A stretch of DNA of 64,000 nucleotides, from positions 5,146,001-5,210,000 of the forward strand of contig JAZAYU010000037.1 of assembly GCA_038501625.1 (NCBI GenBank), in the 5' to 3' direction. Both the position numbers and the translations under genes were made by a program. Below the pieces are notes generated by a model. That model was not told the DNA's origin, made no database searches, and saw only the letters and a list, made by a program, of their open reading frames with translations. Position 1 is the first letter of the stretch; every line of letters starts with the position of its first letter. This stretch comes from Corbicula japonica (Eukaryota; Mollusca; Bivalvia; Venerida; Cyrenidae). Of this stretch, positions 54,881 through 64,000 are shown piece after piece.

Positions 54881-57431
54881 CATGCTCTCTAGAAAGCGAA
54901 CAAGCTGTAAAATTAACTCAATGAGATACGAGTATTGCACGCAAAACCCCATCTTAAATGATAAATACACGGTATTCAAATCAAAATTATGCGTTTCACA
55001 TTTTATATCCTCTATATCTTTTTGATAGTTTTATCGAAAGATTTGCTTTATTAAGCTAGAATTCATTAAAGTATGCTTTACAGACCAAAAGAAAAAAAAT
55101 GGTTATCTACATGCACAACTCAAAATTTGATAGGGATCGCTTTCCGTTTTATCCCGAATTATTGCCCCTACCAAGTTTTAGCCGCTGTTCCGCTTCAACG
55201 GTTTGTCGGCTTTTTCCCTTTTTTGACACAAAGCAGATGCAAATTGAACAAACTTTCAGAATCACAAAACATATTTTATCGTTTCAGCCTTATTTAAGGA
55301 ATAAACACAATATTGTAAGTGATCCTTTTCAAATTTTGAGTAGTCAAGATAACGTGCGGTATTGTAAAAGTCTCTGATATTCGTAATCTTCGGAATAAAG
55401 AAATAACACTCTCTTAAAGCAGTAAAAAAACAAAACAATAGCAACAAGAAGTACACAGTTGATACCTAGTCTCAATAATTCGACTGCAAGAACAGACCCA
55501 TTATCATACGGACATTTTCGTTGCCTGTTCTTTCGCGAAGAGCGACAATCATATATATAGAAAAGCTCTTCTATTGCGCACAAATAGTTGGGCTAAGTTG
55601 ATACCCATAGGAATGCCTTTTACAATTTAGAAAAAGAGATACCAAATCAAACATATTAGCCAGTAGGGAAAGATAGCGACTAGATAAGGTTAGTCCAGAA
55701 AGTATTATTATCATGAAAAATAAAAAAACACAATATATTCATTAAAATTAATAAATGTTGGCCGATGTCGTTGTGTATATGTAAGTTGACACTGATATAA
55801 TAATGACTTCCCAGCCGATAGTTTATAGAAAAAAAACTCCTTTTCTGTAAAAAAAACTCCTTTTCTTTATAAAATAATTACCCCCGTTGTAGACCTGCTT
55901 CCGAAACAAACACCATCGATTGAAAAGGAGCCAAATGTTTGTGCTGTTGGACTAAACTTCTCTGTGTGTTGGTTAATTCAGTATTTCAAATGTCAATTAA
56001 ATTGAGATTAACCAACGTTTTAGAACCAAATACCTAGTTAAGACCAAAAGTCGCTTTAAGTTGAGGTGAATGGTCCTTCGCGGCCCAGTACGCGGCGGTC
56101 AACAATATAGAAAATTCGGTGTATATGAATATGTCGGTATTTGTGAAAGCTTGTTGACTTTACTGATATAAGGGATTAATTATATCTATTTTTAAACAGC
56201 GCATGCTATGAACAAATGTCGATTCAACCGACTTCTTTAACTCCGCCTTCTGTTTACATATAACAGCTGATATTACTACGTTGTACAGAAATCAGGTCAA
56301 ATATAGTAATACTGCACAAGTGAAAATAAGTTCACGGTTATTGTACGTATACATTTCTCACATTGAAATAGCACATGTACCAAATTTTCCATCTTGTGTG
56401 TTTAAAATATTTTTGAATTTTGTTAATATCGCTACGCGCATGCAAATTTTTTAAAGAAACAAGAAAAGTATAACACAGATGTGTTATATGTGGACGACAT
56501 TTAAAAGAGTTAGATGTTGGGTGTAAGAGTTCATGCAGGTATTTTCATAGCACTAACCACATTGAATGAATTTGCTCTATTTAAATTCAACAGTATCTTT
56601 CAAAATTGTTCTACCACGTACATGGCAATTCCTTTGGTACTTTCAGGATGAAAAATCTATACTAACTTTCTATATTCAGCATCTTGATCCCGTAAACCAG
56701 GGGTGGGGGGGGGGGGGGATGGGAGGGGATGGGGATGAGTCACAATTATTCTGAACAACAGAAAAAGACCTACACAAAATGGTTATACAATAATTATTTA
56801 CTTTATAGACAAGAAATCGCCTTCTTGTAAAACAAACCCACAAGAACCATCAATTTCAACATCAAAAACATTTGTAAACAAAGAACCATCATAATATAGG
56901 TCACATTCACGCGCCGAAAATCAAGTCATAGGATTGCCAATATTCGTAAACAGAACACAAACTTTAATATCATCCAAGAATAACTATCTGAACAATGTCT
57001 CTTACTACACTCTTTCTATAACTGCTTACAACAATAAACTTTCAATTCGCATAATTAAAAGGAAACACCGACTCCTCGATCTATTTATATAATTTATACA
57101 TGCATATATATTTATATTTATAGTTAAGGGGAGATAATTCAATTCAATATTTATATTTATATACTCAATTATAAATAGCTTGACATTGAACTTAAAGTGC
57201 ATACAACATGGTTCCCGTTCATTACTCAACGATCTATATATAAAGCCGGGCCAGCTTGTTCTCAGCATTCGCTATAAACCTCTATTTAAAGCCGGGCCTA
57301 AACTCCCCTTCAGCCGGCCTAATTGTACTAAAGTAAATATACTCAAGTAATAGTTACATAGTAATAATATATTATGACCCATCATTCGTCCAGAAAACTC
57401 AGTAAAAACTAAAAAAACATTTGGCCATCTT
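54881..57431. other. Stretch with no gene recognised
   Basis: AT-rich DNA. It contains a short direct duplication AAAAAACTCCTTTTCT (55830-55875), a poly-G run near 56702-56718 and blocks shared with intron 1 (near 56470 and 57350). No exon, RNA gene or transposase was seen. Confidence 0.5.
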
Positions 57432-58319
57432 AAGCCTGTCCACATAGTCCCGGTATACAGCTCCGGTGCGTCCCGGTTTGGTCACCGGGTCCAACCGGGA
57501 CCGTAACCGTAGCTACGCTGGAAAGAACCGCATTGAATAGGGGTAAAGTCTGGTTAACACTGTCCCGGTATACAGCCCCGGTGCGTCCCGGTTTGGACAT
57601 AAGGGCCAACCTTGACCACAACTGTAGCGAAGCCGTGAAGAACCCTATTGAATCGAGATAAACCGTGATGAACCGAACCTCTCTGGAGTGGCCCCGGTGG
57701 TTTTAAAGTTTTATATCCGTTGGTTTTAAAGTTTTTATATAACCGGGACTCACCGGGAGCGAAACCAATGCCGGCTTATTCCGGGGAGATGCGGGGCATC
57801 GCCGTAGCTCTTCTGGCATGATCTGTCTCTCCGCCATAAGAACACCAACTGTAACCGAAGTAAACCGGCATGGGCTATGTCCAAGGTGGAGATACGGTGA
57901 CTCCCGGTTTGACCACGGTGTGTCAGGAAGAGAGCCAACGTAGCCCCGACTCGTGCCGGTCGAACTACAGTTTGGCAAGGTAGCAGCCGGTGGATGCCAG
58001 TAAAGTCATGGTGGCGCCACGATATGGCTACGGTGCATGCCGGTGGACGCTGATTCAACTACAGAGGTCGTATTAAAACTATGATTTTATATTTACAGTT
58101 CATTCATTCCGATTCAATGCGGTTCTTCCCGGCGCCGCTATGGTTGTGGTCCCGGTTGGCCCCGGTGTCCAAACCGGGGCGCACCGGGTCTTTATACCGG
58201 GACAGTTAGAACTAGTCTCCACGAATCTTTACGAATCTTCCCGGTTCATCCCGGTCCACCGGCTACAAATTACCGCCACGCACCGGGGCATACACCGGGA
58301 CAGTTTGAACCAGGCTTTA
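57432..58319. mobile_element. GC-rich inverted-repeat element built of ACCGGG phrases
   Basis: The left part begins AAGCCTGTCC and repeats the block CCCGGTATACAGC-CCGGTGCG at 57449 and 57562. The right end reads CACCGGGGCATACACCGGGA and ends CAGGCTTTAT, the inverse of the left. The interior is dense in CCGG and CGGT phrases and is strikingly GC- and CpG-rich compared with its flanks. No protein was recognised in any frame. It is probably a non-autonomous DNA element; target duplications were not resolved. Confidence 0.65.
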
Positions 58320-59377
58320 TACTAATTCAGATAATGATCTTTTATCAAAATTTTAACTAATTTTGTGACTTTCTTAGATACTTTTGGATAATGTTAACGC
58401 CATTAAGACCCTAATCATCAACACGAAGAAACTTAATTTTACAAATTTAACATTTTGTCACTTTGGACAATTTCATTGTTTTAAAAGGCAGCAAAGCACG
58501 TGTTCCGCACCCACTTTGAATACCATCAAAATGATGTATTCGAACAATGACCCGTTAATGAATAATGGACAAAGGATAGTGTCAGAATCGTTCCAATGAA
58601 AATCTGCCCTTTCATTTCTAGTTATATGCAAAAAGTTTAGTCTAAGTGTATGACGGAAAACGCAATGAATCACAGCCACGAAAATGAACCAGTTTGTAAA
58701 TGCACGTTGTACATAATGACTCCAGCATAAGTCTTCTGCATGAATATTTCCTCTAACTCCAAAATTCACCATTTGAAGTGGTTTATGTTAAAAAGTGAAA
58801 AAGAAAGTGCATGTCAGGAAAATGCTCCACGAGCAGCCAAAAGGAAGAGAGAACAAGAGAGCACGGGTTTCTATAATGGTCAATATCAAACAAAACACCA
58901 CAAACACCACAAACAACGAAACAGAGCAAAGTTTCCGCTCTCTACAGCATATGTGCCAAAAGATACTCTTGCAGTCATTAGAGAATATTGCCTCTACCTC
59001 GGAGCGAAATTAACAAGATGTTTGGCCGCTCAAACCGAAATGCTCATAAAAATTCCCAATTTCAATGAAGGGACTATATATTACCAGTGAAACGGAAAAC
59101 GCTGGTATCATGGACCATTTGTTGTTCATGGTGTATCCAGTGAGCATACTGCTGTACTTGCAGACACAAAACAGTATGGCATCACCTAGTCCTCATTGAA
59201 AAATCGAAAAGTGCCTTTGTTTGCCATTGAACTATTTTAAATTGGCTACTTTATTATCACAACCTACATTTTAAACAATATCTTCTCAAATACAAATGAC
59301 TGAAAATATAAGTGAATTTACGCACAATACAAAATCAACATTTAGACAAGACCTAAGCGTAATATACAAAACCAGAA
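58320..59377. other. Stretch with no recognised gene
   Basis: A frame at 58740-59090 (about 116 residues, Lys/Arg/His-rich centre) has no family resemblance I can name and overlaps a fragment of the SINE head at 58986-59007, so I do not call it a gene. Confidence 0.45.
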
Positions 59378-59620
59378 AAGATACCGTGACTCGGATCATG
59401 TTGATACCTACCGTGACTCGGATCATGTTGGTACCTACCATGACTCGGATCATGTTGATACCAGTGAAAAGATACCGTGACTCGGATCATGTTGATACCA
59501 GTGAAAAGAAACCGTGACTCGGATCATGTTGATACCAGTGAAAAGATACCGTGACTCGGATCATGTTGATACCAGTGAAAAGATACCGTGACTCGGATCA
59601 TGTTGATACCAGTGAAATTG
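59378..59620. repeat. 37-bp minisatellite (GACTCGGATCATGTTG)
   Basis: Seven copies of CCGTGACTCGGATCATGTTG occur. The first copies are spaced by 26-27 bp, the later ones by 37-38 bp because GTGAAAAGA was added to the unit. Confidence 0.9.
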
Positions 59621-60349
59621 GCCAAATTTCTTCAGGTACAGATGATTACAAAATGAGAAGCGTTTAAGCTCAACTCCACACTTTACATTCAATACTTGAG
59701 AGCTTGCACAAAGTTCAGTTTGGGTAAGCAGTTCATATCTTAATGCTAAAAGACACAGTCACAACTTGTTAATCGCCTTCTGTTGTTTAGGTCACTTTAA
59801 TTGTTACTACTGACTGTTTTTATCGCTAGTTACTGTTTTTATTGCTAGTCATAAATTTTAGTAGGTTTTTTATCATATTATATCATTTCATAATTGGGTG
59901 TCATGTCATATATATAATGCATTAATGTATCTACCCCTTGCTTTGTGTGCCGTGTTGAACAACATTTATAGAATAAATGTTTCTGCACTTTGCTTTAGAG
60001 AGGAAAAATAGACTGTTGTTTGAGTTATGATTCATCATGTGCCAATTACTTATTTACTCATGTCTGACAATATCCTATGACTGCTTTGCAAGTTCATAAT
60101 AATTGTGGACTAAGCAGGTAATTACAGTGACTTCACATGTAAACTTCTGGTAGTTTATTTGTGATTTGGGTGTTGAGGGCATCGCTGTTTAGTTTTCAAG
60201 TATTTGCTATCGCTGTTATAATTGCAAATACTGACTGTAGTTGTAGTCATGTTTAATGCTTTGCTTTTCAGCTTGTGCTTAAATCTGCGAGGACATTGTG
60301 CTTACTGTCTCATGCTTTCCATACAAATTGCATGAAATATGCATACCAG

Positions 60350-60620
60350 AAAAATCAGCCTCCCCACGCAGCCGATAAGATAGAGAGGAAAAAAGAGCTT
60401 GAGATAAAGAGAACTATTGAGGTTACCACCTTAGAATGGTCAGTGGCTAAATAACTTGCTATTGGGGGTTTTAAGAGGTTCTGGAGTTCACCAAACTCAT
60501 ACTTTTCCTAATAGGTTCTCATATAAACAAACAAGGAAAAGTTGTCTTGGTGAAATAACTCCAACCCACCCATCAACTCGACAATTTTGCATGCAAAAGC
60601 ACACACATATATAAAGAAAA
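60350..60620 (+). repeat. Dispersed repeat, copy 2 of three
   Basis: Begins near ATATGCATACCAGAAAAATC and GCCTCCCCACGCAGC. The GTCAGTGGCTAAATAACTTG and GGTTCTGGAGTTCACC phrases correspond to those at 63620-63665. The later part, CATCAACTCGACAATTTTGC, matches AACTCGACACAGTTT near 35135. Confidence 0.5.
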
Positions 60621-61329
60621 AAGATGCTGGTAGCATTCTAAAGCAAAAGGGCGGGTACTTATTTTTACCGAGACGACAGCCCCTGTAGTCAAATCAGCAA
60701 GAACACGGTGGATAAAAGAAACAGATCGATTTTTTACAAGATTTCCCTATAAACCTTCATAAACTCTAAAATCCATGCCACGTTTGTGTAACCAAAGAGG
60801 TACACATAACGATCAACAGTTACTGTAGAAGGGTTAATCACCAGGCATGCAGAGCGCAGTAGAATATCATGTTGGCTTTAATTTAACTCTAGTCTCTACT
60901 CAGTCTCATCAGTATTATCCCATGATCGTAATCCATTGCATGAATTTCAAAACTATAACACACACTAAGAGCTTTCACAATATCCAAACATTATGAAACA
61001 GGCAACCACGTGCGTTTGTTTACCAGACATTCCACGAATCTCGTCGCGTCAATGTTTACATGTACTTTTACCTATAAACACGGCGAGTAACTGATCTATA
61101 GTCTGTTCTAAAGAAAACTACAAAAAATTGACTTACAATATCGTTGTCATCTCCCCACCACAAGCAACCTCCCTCATCTACTAATAATATCTCTATTGGG
61201 TAAGAAATCATTTATTTGTATAATTACCTTCCTGCTAATTTTCCCTCTCATTTTGTCATGATTGTTTTGGCACCCCCTATCTACTACTTTCTTATTCTCT
61301 GTTAAATCTCAGAAATATTACAATATTGT

Positions 61330-61437
61330 ATCATGTCACGTGATAAAGAATATGTATGTTCAGAATAATGTATTTGTACACTCGTACATCATGTATTTAT
61401 GATTTGAGTGAATAAAGTTATGTTCTGTTCTGTTCTT
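61330..61437 (+). repeat. Possible retroposon 3' end with TGTTC tail
   Basis: The segment ends TGAGTGAATAAAGTTATG followed by the repeated TTCTG unit. The layout is shared with 1064-1096 and 18570-18603. Confidence 0.4.
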
Positions 61438-61887
61438 TTACAGATGACTTTTATGAAAAACGTAGAGAAATTTTCCTTAATTCGTGATATCGATAACCTT
61501 GTTTTAAAAGTATTTCTGTTATGCAAAGATTGCGATCATCGATATCACTTAAATTATTTAACATCATTACAAGCTATAGAAAAGCGAACAAACTGTGAGA
61601 TATAAACCCCGTTGGATGTTGCAAGACGAACATCGTAGCCTAAATTGAAAAAAAAATAACTATATTTAATTTAAAACCATCTCTTGTGTCGTATAATTTT
61701 GCAGTGACGTAGTCATTTTCAATGGAAAGATTTATATCACGGAAGTTTGCTTGTTTTTCTGAAGTGTTAGCTTTATAAAGCTGTAGTTCATTAGGATAAA
61801 TATTATTAACCAGTGGTGGAAAATGTTATATATTATCTATATTAAATAAATCATCAAGATACCTCGGTGTTGTTAAAAGCTGTTTTT

Positions 61888-61913
61888 AAACTTGCGCGCA
61901 TGCGCGCAAGTTT
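61888..61913. repeat. 26-bp perfect palindrome
   Basis: The sequence is its own reverse complement around the centre GCGCATGCGC. The CpG-rich core contrasts with the AT-rich flanks. Confidence 0.9.
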
Positions 61914-62639
61914 TAACTAACGATGCTGTGAACTCTGCGACGCGCAGTCCTTAACTTCGGGTGTATCATTGCGACCACGAGAGCGTATCAAGTAAGTAGT
62001 CACCGCGAGAGCAGGCAAAAATGTTCTGCACAAGTGGGAAGCACAATGCAGCACACCATTCCACGAATTCTGAGCGATTAATAGTAAGTTTCCGTGTAAT
62101 TTTGGAGCATCCATGCCAAAAATTCCATCGAACAAATGTAGAGTGAAATCATGACCAGCTACGGCAGTGAACAAGCAACTGGATATGCATGAGTGGTTTA
62201 GTTACGCCTGAAAGATTTCGTAGTTGTGTGGCATTAAAAGTAGTGCATTTAAAGAAAATACAAATATTTCGAGAAGGAATGCGAACTTTGAAAGATAATG
62301 CTACAAATAAAAACAAGAAAACAATTTAATGTTGTTGTTCGAACAACTATGAAAGGATATTAAAAGAACGATTAAAAACAAATCAGTCACGCAACAAGCG
62401 GGAGATAGCGTAGGTTGCCATTTTGGTTAGGTTGGAGCAGTTTTGGATCGAGAATTTGCTCGGCTATCGAGGACCAGGCCGGGTCCCAGTGTTCTCCATA
62501 GACAACCGTTAACAAGCTTTGATCTATTTCCAACAAGTGTTAAATTCGCCGACATCCGTTTATTCAAAATCGACATGTCATATTTTTCTGTTTCTTGCAT
62601 TGTAAACACAGGTCGCATTTCAATACACACCTCATTCAA

Positions 62640-62680
62640 GGTTAAGCAATGGGCGCTTTGACCAATCACAATCGATTTCT
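62640..62680. promoter_or_regulatory. CCAAT-type motif in a CpG-richer stretch
   Basis: GACCAATCACAATCG contains a CCAAT box. It lies about 500 bp upstream of the possible first exon of the hAT-like gene. A promoter role is inference from motif and position. Confidence 0.25.
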
Positions 62681-63177
62681 TTACTATCAGCTGGATAACT
62701 CCGCCTCTCCACGTGGTGAATACGCAAGTCTGTCGGTGTCGTTTGATCGTATTTTGCCTCTGCCGACTGTTGATATTCTCAATTAATAGCGGAACCCGGT
62801 GTGTTTGACATAATGTTCAATGATTTTAATGAGATGCGATCATGAGTTATAATTTGGTTATGTTTAGTTCTGTGATTAGAAGACAAACACTTCGAAAATT
62901 GTACTGTATACATGTATGAAAATAATTGTGCTATAATGGATTTGTTTTAAACAAATCTATTGGCAAGTTGCAGGTAGAACTTAAATTGCAAAAGTAATAC
63001 ATTCTGTGGTATTTTACTGCGCTATCATCGTAACGATCAGTTCATTTTCGTCGGACACATTTTCAAGTATGCATGCGCGAAAGAACGACGACTCGTCAAT
63101 TCTATCTTTTTCAAGAGAAACCAACCTTGTGAGACCGATGCCAACTTCATCGGGCATTCTGAACTTCAAAATTCTAG

Positions 63178-63388
63178 AAAGAGATCGAGATCATTTCGGA
63201 TAGCCCTTCAAAAGCGACTCTGACGACGCGAAGTACCCCTTCACGTCGTGAAATTACTCCGACGCCGGACGCGGTACCCCAACATGCCGAGACACTGAAT
63301 CAACGCCGGCTACCTCGAACAGCCAGTTCGATCCAGTCAGGTGTCGATCCTAAGTGGAAGAAAGTCTACTCCTGGTTGCAAGAAGTTG
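63178..63388 (+). CDS. Possible exon of a hAT-transposase-derived gene (N-terminal part)
   Basis: The frame is open for 70 codons between TTCTAG and a donor-like GTAATG. It encodes a Ser/Thr/Pro/Arg-rich stretch followed by VDPKWKKVYSWLQEV. The final part resembles, from memory, the W-x-x-x-Y-x-W-L segment just before the zinc finger of hAT-derived proteins of the ZNF862 type. There is no in-frame ATG, so an upstream exon is needed. It ends in phase 1, matching the exon at 63772. The acceptor has a poor pyrimidine tract, and this exon is tentative. Confidence 0.35.
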
Positions 63389-63474
63389 GTAATGTTTTTA
63401 TATATATTTACTTAGCCTTGTGACTTGCATTAAATAAATAAAACAACTCAATTTCATGCTACTATTTATAAAAA

Positions 63475-63665
63475 GGGAAATATGCATATCTGGAATCGCC
63501 ACACTCATAAAACACAGCCTTCCCCTGCAGCAAAAAGAAGAGAGGAAAATAAATGATTTGTTTGTTGATTGCTTAACAAAAAAGGGAACCGTATGGGTTA
63601 GCGCCTTGGAACAGTCAGTGGCAAAATAATTTGCTACTAGGGGTTAAACCAGGTTCTAGGGGTGC
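63475..63665 (+). repeat. Dispersed repeat, copy 3 of three
   Basis: TATGCATATCTGGAATCGCC and ACACTCATAAAACACAG open the block, followed by a GAAGAGAGGAAAA run, GGAACAGTCAGTGGCAAAAT and TAAACCAGGTTCTAGGGGTG. The opening phrase also occurs in the foldback arms (49530-49565 and inverse near 42935-42970). It sits in the intron between the two hAT-like exons. Confidence 0.55.
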
Positions 63666-63771
63666 ACTACATAATTTATTATACCTGTTTGTGTTAACTG
63701 AATACCTATTATAATATTATTTTTATATATGTGAAGCTCTCTGTATGTATCGTAAATTAATTTAATTTCAG

Positions 63772-63953
63772 ATTGTGAGTGGGGTTTTTCCACCTTATCA
63801 AGAGTGAAGACAAAGCTTAGAAGCAGGCTTAACAATTCAACATTAAATTCATTGTTAATGATATCCATGGAAGGTCCTGATGTACTGAAGTTTGATTTTA
63901 ATAAGGCAGTCAGCACTTGGGCCCAAGGAAAAAAGAGGCTTCTGAAAGTTTAA
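63772..63953 (+). CDS. hAT transposase C-terminal dimerisation exon
   Basis: After an acceptor TTAATTTAATTTCAG the frame encodes 60 residues up to TAA at 63951-63953. It starts CEWGFSTLSRVKTKLRSRLN and continues with LNSLLMISMEGPDVLKFDF and AVSTWAQGKKRLL. The pattern C/AE-x-GFS-x-x-x-x-(I/V)KT-x-LR-x-x-L is the conserved hATC dimerisation block. The GP-x-x-x-FDF and W-x-x-x-KKR ending matches hAT-derived ZNF862-type proteins. The rest of the roughly 600-residue transposase is not between this exon and 63178, so it is either a separate terminal exon of a gene with other exons elsewhere or an internally deleted copy. Confidence 0.7.
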
Positions 63954-64000
63954 TCCTAATTCTGTCAGTTGTAATGAAACACTGAGTTTGATATATGTGA

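Larger units (their letters stand above)
59621..63177. other. Stretch with repeats and a possible promoter region
   Basis: It contains a dispersed repeat (60350-60600), a retroposon-like 3' end (61330-61437) and a perfect palindrome (61888-61913). Around 62400-62720 the sequence is richer in CpG, with TTGCCATTTTGG and a CCAAT-type GACCAATCACAATCG, so it may be a promoter for the hAT-like gene downstream. No exon is certain before 63178. Confidence 0.45.

Noticed and set aside
57703..58058. Overlapping minus-strand frames of 91 and 102 codons
   Set aside because: They lie inside the GC-rich inverted-repeat element, where stops are rare because of composition; no family pattern was recognised.
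58740..59090. 116-codon Lys/Arg/His-rich frame
   Set aside because: It overlaps a SINE-like fragment, no domain is seen and other frames are equally open locally.

Overview
The window looks like AT-rich animal nuclear DNA, most probably from a bivalve mollusc. The reasons are split genes with GT-AG introns, very dense miniature transposons, a non-LTR reverse-transcriptase relic, mariner, Tc1-like and hAT remnants, tRNA-derived repeats, and a cadherin-type gene whose N-terminal domain resembles one I associate with lophotrochozoan proteins. No bacterial-style gene, rRNA or CRISPR array is visible. The organism call is inference.

One clear protein-coding gene is present, on the + strand. I assembled 14 exons (4170-4227, 8499-8567, 9751-9909, 11188-11257, 12984-13150, 30816-30995, 32022-32152, 32543-32741, 33364-33525, 35292-35423, 36218-36340, 36760-36942, 37860-38059, 38638-38878). 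All junction phases agree, giving 691 codons without a stop. The product starts with a signal peptide and a cysteine-containing beta-rich N-terminal domain, followed by about five divergent cadherin repeats. It is still open at the last donor, so the C-terminal part (further repeats, membrane segment) is not seen. Its introns are filled with mobile DNA.

Region by region: 1-4169 is intergenic with a mariner relic and simple repeats. 4170-13150 holds exons 1-5, including a 32-bp minisatellite that repeats the 5' splice site of intron 2. The 17.7-kb intron 5 (13151-30815) holds nested terminal-inverted-repeat elements, a reverse-transcriptase relic, a hAT-type element with an 8-bp target duplication, a mariner-like miniature element and a 694-bp Tc1-like element that keeps the first coding exon of its transposase. 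30816-38878 holds exons 6-14. 38988-53284 is a 14.3-kb palindromic foldback element with two nearly identical 6.7-kb arms around a 28-bp spacer. 53285-63177 has no recognisable gene but carries a triplicated tRNA-derived repeat, a GC-rich inverted-repeat element and a 37-bp minisatellite. The last kilobase holds the C-terminal exon of a hAT-transposase-like gene and a possible upstream exon.

The most unusual items are the giant palindrome, with its identity gradient and its different motif arrays at each end; the multiplication of splice sites at both ends of intron 2; and the internally deleted Tc1-like element with an intact start exon, splice donor and CRE-like sites. All calls come from reading the sequence, without database searches.
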